Shown piece by piece: positions 15,491-23,970 of a DNA stretch of 64,000 bases (within the stretch, counting starts at the first letter, position 1; each line of letters opens with the position of its first letter). A program made the translations under genes and the position numbers. The stretch is taken from the NCBI GenBank assembly GCA_041287865.1, contig JBGGMV010000008.1, forward strand, positions 62,001 through 126,000, read 5' to 3'. A model generated the notes under the pieces. It worked only from the letters and a program-made list of their open reading frames with translations. It was not told the DNA's origin and searched no databases. This stretch comes from JAPWJZ01 sp041287865. GTDB taxonomy: Bacteria; Pseudomonadota; Alphaproteobacteria; Micavibrionales; UBA2020.

Positions 15491-17260
15491 GTGAACAAGC
15501 GCAAGGGCCTAAAAGGCCTTTTCAACCGGCTGGCAGGTTCTGCTGCGATGGCCGCTGCCCTTTTTACCGGCGTGCCCGCGAGCGCGCAGGACGCTCAGCC
15601 GACTCCGGCGGATATTCCCGCGCAGGTGCAGCTGCTGCAAAGCTGCCCCGCCTTCCCCGATTTCAAGCGCCCCGAAGCACCGATGCTGCGCCAGACGGCC
15701 AAGGACATGCCCGTCGACGAAGAATTGAAATCGCGCCAGAGATTGCTCCGCCAGCTGGGCATCAATCCCGGCGCAACCGATGGCCTGAACGGCGGCACGA
15801 CGCGCGCGGCGCAGCGCGAATTCATGATGTTCTATGCGCCGCTCTATAACGGCGACACCACGAAGGTCACGCTCGACGATGCCGATGCGCTGCAATTAAA
15901 GAAATACGCCGACCAGAATACAACCGATATCGCCGCGACCGGCCTGTCGACGGGCGAGGCCGCGGCCCTGCGCCTTGCGTCTTTGCGCAGCGGCGTCAGC
16001 TTCGCCACGCTGTCGTCGACGGCGAAAAAGGGCGGCACGCTACCGGGCGTTTCCTCCACCGGCGCTGCGGCGGACGATTTGTTCAAGTTCGATAACGCCA
16101 GCTGGCTCTACATGGTCAAGAATTACGGCGATGATTACGGGCTGGGGTTCTATGCGAAACATATCACGCTGGAAACGCGGGATGATGGCAAGTCTGTGCC
16201 TGTGGTCGATAATCCCTTTATCCACCGCCAGCTGCTGAACCTGAAGAATTACCCGCGCATTTCCGCGCTGATGGCGGGGGAATACCTGAAGCACAGGCCC
16301 GACCTGACGAACGTCGCCAACCCGAAAGTGCCGCTGACCGATGCGCGCGTGAAGCAGCAGCAAACCGATCTGCTGGCGCTGGGTTTCGATATCGGCTCCA
16401 CCGATGCCGACGGCATCAAGGGCGGCTTCACCACGCTGGCGATGAAAGAATTCCAGCTTTTGCATGGCGAAGGCCAGCCCACCGGCAGCCTGAGCGATAT
16501 CGAGTCTGCGAAACTGGCATCGGCCGCAGACGCCGCGCGCGTCGAGGGCCGCAAATATAATGTGCCGAACGCGGCCAGCGGATCGATCCGCATGGCGGCC
16601 GACGCGGTGAAAGATTCAAAGGGCCCCGAATTCCCCTACCTGATGGAGCTGGCATCAGCGGAAAGTTCTTTCCGCGTCAGCGCAAAGGCCAGCACATCGA
16701 CCGCCACCGGGCTTTACCAGTTTATCGAGAGCACCTGGGCATACATGTTATTACACCATGGCGAGAAACACGGCCTTGGCGATTTTTCGAACGAGGTTGA
16801 AACCTATTCTGATGCGCTGGGCCGCCCGCAGGCGCGTTTCAAAAACCCGGTGATCCGCGCCGAAGCGCTCGAGATGCGCAAGAACCCGCAGCTCTCGGCC
16901 CTGTTCAGCGCCGATTTCCAGTCCGACAACAAGGCGAAGGAAAGCTGCTATGTGACGGGAGATCTCTCGCGCACCGATCTTTACCTCGCGCATTTCCTCG
17001 GCGCGCATGACGCCGTGTACTTTATAAATCAAATGAAGGCCAACCCCGAGAAATCGGCGGTGGAAACCTTCCCCGAGGCCGCCGCCGCTAACGCCAGCAT
17101 CTTCTACGCCCGCGACGGCAAGACGGTGCGCGACCGCAGCCTTGAAGAAGTCTATGAAGTGCTGGGCCGCAAGTTCAACCGCGGGCTTTACGACGAGGTG
17201 GCGACCGTGCCGCTGGCCAAGCCCACCCTGCCCAAGCCGCCGGGACAGTCTCCCTCCTGA
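15491..17260 (+). CDS. Secreted lytic-transglycosylase-like protein with duplicated SLT and PG-binding domains, 589 aa
   Basis: GTG start with AAGGA upstream. Signal peptide of about 33 residues (cleavage after SAQ). Order: PG-binding-1-like unit near residues 79-110 (RQRLLRQLGINPGATDG), a degenerate SLT-like half (about 150-265), a second PG-binding unit (about 285-325), then an SLT domain with catalytic Glu391 (MELASAESSFRVSA) and the GLYQF-like motif (TATGLYQFIESTW). The first half keeps the fold landmarks but has no catalytic Glu. The enzyme would cleave glycan strands in the periplasm. First of four paralogues. Confidence 0.85.
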   Translation: MNKRKGLKGLFNRLAGSAAMAAALFTGVPASAQDAQPTPADIPAQVQLLQSCPAFPDFKRPEAPMLRQTAKDMPVDEELKSRQRLLRQLGINPGATDGLNGGTTRAAQREFMMFYAPLYNGDTTKVTLDDADALQLKKYADQNTTDIAATGLSTGEAAALRLASLRSGVSFATLSSTAKKGGTLPGVSSTGAAADDLFKFDNASWLYMVKNYGDDYGLGFYAKHITLETRDDGKSVPVVDNPFIHRQLLNLKNYPRISALMAGEYLKHRPDLTNVANPKVPLTDARVKQQQTDLLALGFDIGSTDADGIKGGFTTLAMKEFQLLHGEGQPTGSLSDIESAKLASAADAARVEGRKYNVPNAASGSIRMAADAVKDSKGPEFPYLMELASAESSFRVSAKASTSTATGLYQFIESTWAYMLLHHGEKHGLGDFSNEVETYSDALGRPQARFKNPVIRAEALEMRKNPQLSALFSADFQSDNKAKESCYVTGDLSRTDLYLAHFLGAHDAVYFINQMKANPEKSAVETFPEAAAANASIFYARDGKTVRDRSLEEVYEVLGRKFNRGLYDEVATVPLAKPTLPKPPGQSPS

Positions 17261-17293
17261 AAAACCTGCGAAAATCCCGATAACGCGGTTTTT
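17260..17293 (+). terminator. Intrinsic terminator after the first SLT paralogue
   Basis: AAAAACC-t-GCG pairs with CGC-GGTTTTT, with one bulged base, and ends in a T run at 17289-17293, overlapping the stop codon of the upstream gene. Confidence 0.6.
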
Positions 17294-17295
17294 CA

Positions 17296-17324
17296 TTGAC
17301 TTGGGATCATGAAATATCCTATTT
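17296..17324 (+). promoter_or_regulatory. Promoter, TTGACT-N17-CTATTT
   Basis: TTGACT at 17296-17301, a 17-bp spacer, and CTATTT at 17319-17324, directly after the terminator and 25 bases before the ankyrin start. It gives the ankyrin gene its own short transcript. Confidence 0.5.
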
Positions 17325-17349
17325 TCATAATCGCTGAAAAAGGGTTTAC

Positions 17350-18087
17350 ATGAACGCCGTATCCGCCATCAGAGAACATATCGATATCGTTTTTAATGCC
17401 CTCGTCGGCATTCCGAACGATCCGGACAGCCTGATGCATTTTGCGATCCGCCGGGGCGATGCCTGGCGCTTTAAAAAAGCGCTGGCGCGCGGCGCGAACC
17501 CCGAGGCGCGCGACGGCGCCGGCTGCACCGCGCTCGAAAGCGCCGTGCAATACAAATGCCCCGAGATGGTGAAGGAACTGCTGGCCCGGAAGGCGAACCA
17601 CAAGGGCGGGCGCTACACCAGTATCGGCAGTTTCTTCGGCGCCAACCTGACCGTGCCTCTTGTCGATGCGGCGATGGCCGGCAGCATGGAAATGGTGAAG
17701 CTTCTTGTCGAGGCCGGTGCCGATATCAACGCGCGGGGGCACGATGGATGGACGGCTCTCCATCTGGCTGCGGTCAATTCAAACCGGGAATTAGCCGGCT
17801 ATCTTCTCGCGCAGGGGGCTGACCCGAATGTGCGCGACGACCAAGGCAATATTCCCCTCTACTATGTGTTTCAGGGCAAATGCAATCGGGAGGTGGCTTT
17901 GGCGCTGCTTGACGCGAAGGCCTATGTGCCCGACGAGAGCACGCCCGTCCTCTGCACGCGGGCAAAAGCATGCGGCTGGCACGATATCGCCGAGGCCATC
18001 GACCACCGCAACGTCACCGGCGTGGAACAGGGCCTAACCACAAAGCGCAACATTCCGGTCCGCAAGCCTTTCGTTTTCAAACATTGA
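17350..18087 (+). CDS. Ankyrin-repeat protein, 245 aa
   Basis: Five ankyrin units span residues about 32-205 (for example KKALARGANPEAR, VKELLARKANHKGG, MEMVKLLVEAGADINAR, WTALHLAAVNSNRELAGYLL, GADPNVRDDQGNIPLYYVF). No signal peptide or membrane segment is present. The last residues are RNIPVRKPFVFKH, matching the basic-hydrophobic tail of the other ankyrin proteins here. It stands between the first two wall-lytic paralogues under its own promoter, so it need not share their function. Confidence 0.88.
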   Translation: MNAVSAIREHIDIVFNALVGIPNDPDSLMHFAIRRGDAWRFKKALARGANPEARDGAGCTALESAVQYKCPEMVKELLARKANHKGGRYTSIGSFFGANLTVPLVDAAMAGSMEMVKLLVEAGADINARGHDGWTALHLAAVNSNRELAGYLLAQGADPNVRDDQGNIPLYYVFQGKCNREVALALLDAKAYVPDESTPVLCTRAKACGWHDIAEAIDHRNVTGVEQGLTTKRNIPVRKPFVFKH

Positions 18088-18137
18088 GGCCTCTTCCCGC
18101 CCCGGGAGGATAAAAACGGCCAAATCTTAACTTTTCA

Positions 18138-18167
18138 TTAACACTTCCCTGCTACCTTATGTATAAT
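18138..18167 (+). promoter_or_regulatory. Promoter, TTAACA-N18-TATAAT
   Basis: TTAACA at 18138-18143, an 18-bp spacer and consensus TATAAT at 18162-18167. It places the transcript start near 18174, about 55 bases before the ATG at 18230. Confidence 0.5.
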
Positions 18168-18229
18168 AGAAGGATTCGACCCTTGGGGTGTGGGCCTCTT
18201 GGGAAATAACGATAAATTCTGGGTGTGTA

Positions 18230-19969
18230 ATGCCGGATAAAGAAAAGCCGAAGGAGCCAAGTGCTTTCCGCCGTGCTTTCAACGTGGTGGCTCTGGCGGT
18301 CGGCCTTGCGGTCGCCCCCGTTGTTGTCGCGCCCACCGTCGTGCGCGTACTGACCGACGACAATAAACCCAAGCCCCGCGCAACCGAACAGTTCAACCGC
18401 AATGCCCCCTCGGCTGCCGCCGCGCAAACGCCCGCCGCCCAGCCGCCGCGCGTCAAAGTCGAGGTCAAGCCCGTGCCCGCATCGGCCTTTACGCCGATGT
18501 TCGCAACAGACGACGAGAAAGAACGCAATATCTTCTACAAGCAGACCGCGCGCGCCATCCGTGAATTCCGCGCGCTGCGCGACCAGTCGCCGTCCAGCGG
18601 ACCGCTGACACGCGAAGAACGCACGCTGATACAGGAAACGACCAAGGCCGCCCGCGCGGACGCCAAGAAATACAAATTACCGCTGGAGGTCGCGGCCTCG
18701 CTCCGCTTCGCCTCTTCACAGGTGGGCGTGGATCATGACACCTATATGCAGCGCCTGACGCAATTCGCCGGCAACCTGACCAATGCCGACCCTGCAGGCC
18801 TGCTGAAGGGCGATGTGTTCAAGTTCAACGTGCCCAACTGGCTGTCCATGATCAAGCAATTCGGCCCCAGCCACGGGCTCGATTACTTCGCCGATAAAAT
18901 CCGCCTTGATACCTCGACCGGCAAGCCGCTGGTGGACGTATCGGACCCCGCCGTGCTGCGGCAAATTGTGAACATGCGACACAACCCGCGCATCAACGCG
19001 CTGATGGGCGCGGAGCTGATGAAGCATCCGGAGCTGAAGGCCGCCGAATACCGCGGCACCAACTGGCAGTATGACGCCAATGTCGCGCGCGAGCAGCAGG
19101 CCTTGCAGACGCTGGGCTTCGATCTCGGCATCCGCGGCAACGACGGCATCAAGGGCCCGCTGATGGGCGCCGCCATGTCGGAATTCGCGCTGATGAGCCA
19201 GCCGCTGTTCGGCGCCGGCAAGAACATCGACCAGATGCTGCAGGAATCTGCGGCGCAGGCCGTTGTTGACAGCCAGAAATACACCAATAAATGGAACAAC
19301 GTCACCCCCGCTAACGCCTTCGCCGTGCGCCATGCCGCGAAGGTTGTGGGCGTCGATTACGGCTACATGATGGAACTGGCCTCGGCCGAAAGCGGCTTTG
19401 CCGCCGGCGCGCAGGCGGAAACCTCGTCTGCAAAGGGGCTCTTCCAGTTTACCGACGACAGCTGGATGACCATGATGTACCTGCACGGCGCGAAATACGG
19501 CTTCGCCGACATCGCGAAGAACATCGACGTGACGAAAAACCGCGACGGCATCATCACCTCGGCCCGCATCAACGACCCCTTGATCTCGCACTACGCGCTC
19601 GACCTGCGCGCCGACCCGCGCGTCAACGCGCTGATGGGCGCGGAATTCGCAAAAGAGAACAAGATGCTGCTGGAAGCGGCCATGCCCAAGCGGCAGGTGA
19701 ACCGCACCGACCAGTACCTTGCGCATTTCCTGGGCTCGGGCTCGGCGGTCGACTTCCTGACCAAGATGAAGAAAAACCCTGAGGCGGCAGCCGACAGCGC
19801 CTTCCCCGCCGCCGCAGGCTCGAACAAGCCGGTCTTCTACAAGCCCGACGGCACGGCGCGCACGCTGAAGGAAGTTTACGAGGTCTTCGACAAAAAATTC
19901 GACCTTGGCGTTTACGATCCGCCGAAGCCCCCGCCGCCCAAGGCGCCCGTGAAGCCGAAGAAACGCTGA
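18230..19969 (+). CDS. Membrane-anchored lytic-transglycosylase-like protein, duplicated SLT halves, 579 aa
   Basis: The ATG (MPDKEKPKEP) is preferred over an upstream frame opening at 18188. Residues 13-40 form an uncleaved-looking hydrophobic anchor (VVALAVGLAVAPVVVAPTVV). Then a proline/alanine-rich linker, a pseudo-SLT half (about 145-265), a PG-binding-1-like unit (QALQTLGFDLGIRG, about 285-325) and a catalytic SLT half with Glu387 (MMELASAESGFAAG) and SAKGLFQFTDDSW. The two halves align along their length (DYFADKI.../FADIAKNI..., INALMGAEL/VNALMGAEF). The tail is Pro/Lys-rich (PPPPKAPVKPKKR). Confidence 0.83.
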   Translation: MPDKEKPKEPSAFRRAFNVVALAVGLAVAPVVVAPTVVRVLTDDNKPKPRATEQFNRNAPSAAAAQTPAAQPPRVKVEVKPVPASAFTPMFATDDEKERNIFYKQTARAIREFRALRDQSPSSGPLTREERTLIQETTKAARADAKKYKLPLEVAASLRFASSQVGVDHDTYMQRLTQFAGNLTNADPAGLLKGDVFKFNVPNWLSMIKQFGPSHGLDYFADKIRLDTSTGKPLVDVSDPAVLRQIVNMRHNPRINALMGAELMKHPELKAAEYRGTNWQYDANVAREQQALQTLGFDLGIRGNDGIKGPLMGAAMSEFALMSQPLFGAGKNIDQMLQESAAQAVVDSQKYTNKWNNVTPANAFAVRHAAKVVGVDYGYMMELASAESGFAAGAQAETSSAKGLFQFTDDSWMTMMYLHGAKYGFADIAKNIDVTKNRDGIITSARINDPLISHYALDLRADPRVNALMGAEFAKENKMLLEAAMPKRQVNRTDQYLAHFLGSGSAVDFLTKMKKNPEAAADSAFPAAAGSNKPVFYKPDGTARTLKEVYEVFDKKFDLGVYDPPKPPPPKAPVKPKKR

Positions 19970-20205
19970 GGCGTTAACCGGCTACCCCCGAGTCTTGTTT
20001 CCCAATGTTCAAGAATCGGCGTTTTTTGGCCGTGGGCGGGGTTTATCAATGCTTTGATTTGTAATGATATTGCCCTCCCCCACCCCCCTTTATTAAGTGT
20101 TCTTTAATAGTTTACAGGTACAATTATGTATAATTATTAATTCTTTCCTAAGATCGTTAACGGCCTCTCCCGGAACGGTTTTAGTCAAAGCAGGGTGGTG
20201 TGCAT
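19970..20205 (+). promoter_or_regulatory. Intergenic region with AT-rich promoter-like segment
   Basis: This 236-bp gap has no gene. TTTACA lies at 20111 and TATAAT at 20129-20134, but their 12-bp spacing is too short for one promoter; TTAATA at 20104 with a 19-bp spacer is the alternative -35. Transcription of the next two genes probably starts here. Confidence 0.35.
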
Positions 20206-22323
20206 ATGACAGGTGGCGGTAAAGGCAAGCGTCCAGCAGCATCGAGGTTCGCAGGCGACCGGATGACCGAAGACGCCGCAGAGGCGATGGTCGTCGCGGA
20301 AACCGTAACGCCGGATAAAAAAATCACCGCCGCGTTCAATACCAATATGGGCAAATGGGACCAGAGCCATAACCTCTTCTATCGCCTGAATACTTTCAGC
20401 GACGCCGAAATCAGGAACGCCGACCTGCAGATGATCGCCGAGTTCCGCCAGATGCGCGGACAGGGCCTGTCGCGCCAGAGACTGACGCCCGAGGAAGTCG
20501 CCTTCCTGCGCGAAATCAAGGCGGACGCAGCTGACGAAGTGAAAAAACATCCCGGCCTGACGCAGGACGTCGCCGAGACTCTGGTGTTCGCCGCCCGCAC
20601 CGTGGGGCTGGACCGCGCCGAATATGTGCAGAAACTGATCGACACCGACGGCAATATTCTGGGCCTGCCCGCCGACCAGGTGACCAAGGCCGGCCCGTCG
20701 AAATTCGACGTCAACAGCTGGCTCAAGGTCATCAAGCAGCATGGCGCCGAACACGGCCTCGGCTATTTCGCCGACAAGATCGACCTGAAGGAAGACGGCG
20801 GCCCCGCCAACCTCGTCGTTAACGTCGAAGATCCGCGCGTGCTGCGCCAGATTGTCGCGCTGCGTAACAACCCCCGCCTCTCCGCCATCATGGGCGCCCA
20901 TGCGATCGAGGACGGCAAGGAACGCGAAGCCGCCGGCGGCGTGCAGCCCAAAGTCTGGTATCGCGGCGTCAATTATAATAACGATCCCGAAGTGCTGGAA
21001 AACCAGCGCAACCTGCAGGCGCTGGGCTTTGACATCGGCCCCCGCGCCGACGGCGTGAACGGCCCGCTCACCCTGGCCTCCACCCGCGAATTCATGCAGA
21101 TGTACAACATCACCGACAAGCAGCAGGCCAATGACAAGCTGGAGCAGGTGGTCAACGAAATGAAGGCCGTCGCCGGCGAATACGATTTCAACGGCAAGAA
21201 AGTGCCGCCGAAGCCGCCCGCCCGCCAGACGAAAACCCGCGCCGGCGCGCAGTTCAACGGCGCCGCCGCCGTGCCCGCCGTGCCGGAAACCTCGGTCGAG
21301 ACCACGAATACCGTCAAGCTGTCGGTGAAGGACGCCTTCGCGCTGAAACTGGCCTCCGAAAAATCGAACATGCCCTTCGACACGCTGCTCCGCATCGTCA
21401 TCGCCGAGCGCGCCTTCGAGCAGCAAGCAGGCAAGACCAGCCGCTCGCCCGGCCTGTTCCACATCAACGACGGTAACTGGCTGATGACCGTCGCGCAGCA
21501 TGGCGAAAAATACGGCCTGGGCGACATCGTGAAGCAAATGAGCGTAACGAAAGACCCCGCCACCGGCAAGGTGACGCAGGTGATCGTCAACGACCCGATC
21601 ATCCGCCAGCACATTCTTGATTTGCGCAAAGACCCCCGCGTTTCGGCCCTGATGGGCGCGGAGCGGGCGAAGGAATACCCGATCCAGCTCGACATCGCCG
21701 AAAGCTACCTCGGCATGAACGAGCAAAAGGACAATGCGGCGCTGCGCGGCTTCTTCAAAAAGGGCGGCATCACGCACGATCCGGCCTCGACCGCCTGGTG
21801 CGGCGTGTTCATCAACTCGGTGATGGACAGCCTTGGCCTGCCCAAGACGAACGGCGTCGCGGGCGCGCGCTCCTTCTCGAACGAGGAATACGGCACCGCC
21901 GTGATTACCGAAGCCAACATGGCGAAGATAAAGACCCAGCCGACCGCGAAAAAGAACCAGCAACTCGCGGAACTGGCCGCCAATATCAAGCCGGGCGACA
22001 TCGTGATGTTCCGCCGCAAGACCGAAGACGACCCGACCGGATCGTGGTCGGGCCACGTCGCCTTCATCAAGCGCGTCTATCAGGAGGGCGGCACCTGGAA
22101 GATCGACTATCTGGGCGGCAACCAGGGCGGCGGCGCCGGCCTTGGCGGCGGCTCGGCGCAGGGTGGCGCAGTTACCGTCGCCGAAGGCGTGTCGCTTGAA
22201 AACGTGCTGACCATCCGCCGTCCGCCTCCGATCCCGGGCCTGACCGAAGCGCTCAGGCTCGATGCGGCCTCCACCACGCCGCGCGCGACGACCCAACCGG
22301 CGGCACGTCCCCAGACTCCCTGA
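20206..22323 (+). CDS. SLT-like protein fused to a C-terminal NlpC/CHAP-type amidase domain, 705 aa
   Basis: ATG at 20206, two codons after an in-frame GTG. The order is charged amino end, pseudo-SLT half (about 115-235), PG-binding unit (NLQALGFDIGPRADGVNGPL, about 265-300), SLT half with Glu401 (VIAERAFEQQ; Ser replaced by Arg), then a cysteine peptidase domain of the TIGR02594/CHAP type: Cys532 (TAWCGVFINS), a PGDIVMFRR strand, His617 (SGHVAFIKR) and a glycine-rich loop. Such domains cut stem peptides, so both glycan and peptide bonds could be attacked. No Sec signal peptide is visible. Confidence 0.82.
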   Translation: MTGGGKGKRPAASRFAGDRMTEDAAEAMVVAETVTPDKKITAAFNTNMGKWDQSHNLFYRLNTFSDAEIRNADLQMIAEFRQMRGQGLSRQRLTPEEVAFLREIKADAADEVKKHPGLTQDVAETLVFAARTVGLDRAEYVQKLIDTDGNILGLPADQVTKAGPSKFDVNSWLKVIKQHGAEHGLGYFADKIDLKEDGGPANLVVNVEDPRVLRQIVALRNNPRLSAIMGAHAIEDGKEREAAGGVQPKVWYRGVNYNNDPEVLENQRNLQALGFDIGPRADGVNGPLTLASTREFMQMYNITDKQQANDKLEQVVNEMKAVAGEYDFNGKKVPPKPPARQTKTRAGAQFNGAAAVPAVPETSVETTNTVKLSVKDAFALKLASEKSNMPFDTLLRIVIAERAFEQQAGKTSRSPGLFHINDGNWLMTVAQHGEKYGLGDIVKQMSVTKDPATGKVTQVIVNDPIIRQHILDLRKDPRVSALMGAERAKEYPIQLDIAESYLGMNEQKDNAALRGFFKKGGITHDPASTAWCGVFINSVMDSLGLPKTNGVAGARSFSNEEYGTAVITEANMAKIKTQPTAKKNQQLAELAANIKPGDIVMFRRKTEDDPTGSWSGHVAFIKRVYQEGGTWKIDYLGGNQGGGAGLGGGSAQGGAVTVAEGVSLENVLTIRRPPPIPGLTEALRLDAASTTPRATTQPAARPQTP

Positions 22324-22343
22324 TTTAAAGGATATAACGCGAC

Positions 22344-23966
22344 ATGACTGGCGAACCGGACGATAAAAAACCATCCAAGTTCCGCGGTCACGGCCATGAA
22401 CCCGCGCCGGGCGCGAAGCTGCAGACCAAGCCGCCGCCTGCGCCCAACGCCTCAAAATTCGCGCCCGCTTTCCAGACGGATGAGGAAAAGAAGAACAACA
22501 TCTTCTATTCCCAAACCAAGCAGGCGATCCGCGAATTCCGCGCCATGGCCGGCAACGAGAACGCACGCGGGCCGCTGAGCCGCGAAGAACAGAAATACAT
22601 CCGCGAGCTGCTGAACGAAGCCAAGGGCGACGTGAAGAAATACAAGATTCCGCTCGAGGTTGCGGCCTCGCTGCGCTTCGCCTCGAAGGAAGCACGCGTC
22701 GACCACACCGAATTCATGCAGCGCATGATCGAAACCGACGGCAATATCTCGCGCGCCGACCCCGGTGGCATCATGAAAACCGGGCCGTTCAAATTCAACG
22801 TGCCCACCTGGCTTTACATGATGAAGACCCACGGTCCCGAACACGGGCTGGATTATTTCGCCGGCAAGATCAGCATCGAGCACAAGAACGGTTATGTGAC
22901 CGCCGAAGTGAAGGACCCCGCCGTCCTGCGCGAGATTATATCCCTGCGCGACAACCCGCGCGTCTCGGCCATGATGGGCGCGGAATACCTGAAGCACCAG
23001 AGCGAGCTGCCGGTGATCACCTATCCCGGCGCGACGCTGGTATCCGACCCCAAGACCAAGACGGAGCAGGAAAATCTGATGACACTGGGCTTCGACCTCG
23101 GCATTCGCGGCGCGGACGGCATTCCCGGCCCGCTGACGCAGGCCGCGCGCACCGAATTCCAGCAGATGAACGGGCCGCTATTGACGGCGGGCGCCGCGCC
23201 CAAGCCGCTCGACCAGATGATCGCCGACGCCGCCACGCAGGCGAAAGCGGATTCGGACTCTTTCTCTACCCCCAAGCGCAAGATATCGCCCGCAGATACC
23301 TTTGGCATCCGCCACGCTGCGAAAGTGACGGGGCAGGATTTCGGCTTCATGATGGAGCTGGCGCAGGCGGAAAGCGGATTTAAAACCGAGGTCAAGGCCA
23401 GCACCAGTTCGGCCACCGGCCTTTACCAGTTTATAGACAGCACATGGCTGATCGAGCTGCACCGCCACGGCGAGAAATACGGCCTGGGCGATATCGTCAA
23501 GCAGATCGAGGTCAAGAAGAACAAGGCGGGCGACATCATCGACGCCGATATCCGCGACCCGATGCTGAAGAAATACGCGCTCGACCTGCGCGCCGACCCG
23601 CGCATCAACTCGCTGATGGGCGCGGAGTTCGTGAAGGAGAACAAGGAAATCCTTGCCGCCGCGCTGCCCAAGAAAGATCTGAACCGCACCGATCAATACC
23701 TCGCGCACTTCATGGGCTCGGGCGGCGCGGTCGACTTCCTCTCGGCGATGAAGAAAACGCCGGATAGCTCGGCCGCCGATAAATTCCCGAACGAGGCAAA
23801 ATCAAACCCCGGCGTGTTCCAGAAGCCGGACGGCACAGATCGCTCGCTGAAAGAGGTCTACGACTTCTTCATGAAGAAATTCTACACGCAGGATTTCGAC
23901 AACGCGAAAGCGCCGAAAGACCCAAAACCGGCCGTAACGCCCGTCAAGCCCAAGGCAAAACACTAA
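22344..23966 (+). CDS. Lytic-transglycosylase-like protein without signal peptide, duplicated SLT halves, 540 aa
   Basis: It starts 20 bases after the previous gene with AAAGGA upstream, so the two form an operon. It is closest to the 18230 gene: pseudo-SLT half (about 100-215), PG-binding unit (NLMTLGFDLGIRGADGIPGP, about 235-280) and SLT half with Glu343 (MMELAQAESGFKTE) and SATGLYQFIDSTW. It lacks the membrane anchor of its sister and begins MTGEPDDKKPSKFRG, with no signal peptide. The end is Pro/Lys-rich (TPVKPKAKH). Export, if any, must be non-Sec. Confidence 0.82.
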   Translation: MTGEPDDKKPSKFRGHGHEPAPGAKLQTKPPPAPNASKFAPAFQTDEEKKNNIFYSQTKQAIREFRAMAGNENARGPLSREEQKYIRELLNEAKGDVKKYKIPLEVAASLRFASKEARVDHTEFMQRMIETDGNISRADPGGIMKTGPFKFNVPTWLYMMKTHGPEHGLDYFAGKISIEHKNGYVTAEVKDPAVLREIISLRDNPRVSAMMGAEYLKHQSELPVITYPGATLVSDPKTKTEQENLMTLGFDLGIRGADGIPGPLTQAARTEFQQMNGPLLTAGAAPKPLDQMIADAATQAKADSDSFSTPKRKISPADTFGIRHAAKVTGQDFGFMMELAQAESGFKTEVKASTSSATGLYQFIDSTWLIELHRHGEKYGLGDIVKQIEVKKNKAGDIIDADIRDPMLKKYALDLRADPRINSLMGAEFVKENKEILAAALPKKDLNRTDQYLAHFMGSGGAVDFLSAMKKTPDSSAADKFPNEAKSNPGVFQKPDGTDRSLKEVYDFFMKKFYTQDFDNAKAPKDPKPAVTPVKPKAKH

Positions 23967-23970
23967 TCGC

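Noticed and set aside
20185..22695. 836-aa open frame on the minus strand
   Set aside because: It is antisense to the SLT/NlpC gene and the start of the next one. The plus frame has clear domains and catalytic residues; the minus product is Arg/His/Val-rich shadow coding.
15491..23966. Prophage or gene transfer agent remnant
   Set aside because: Wall-lytic genes are clustered, but there is no holin, portal, capsid, tail or integrase gene and no att-like repeat in the window.
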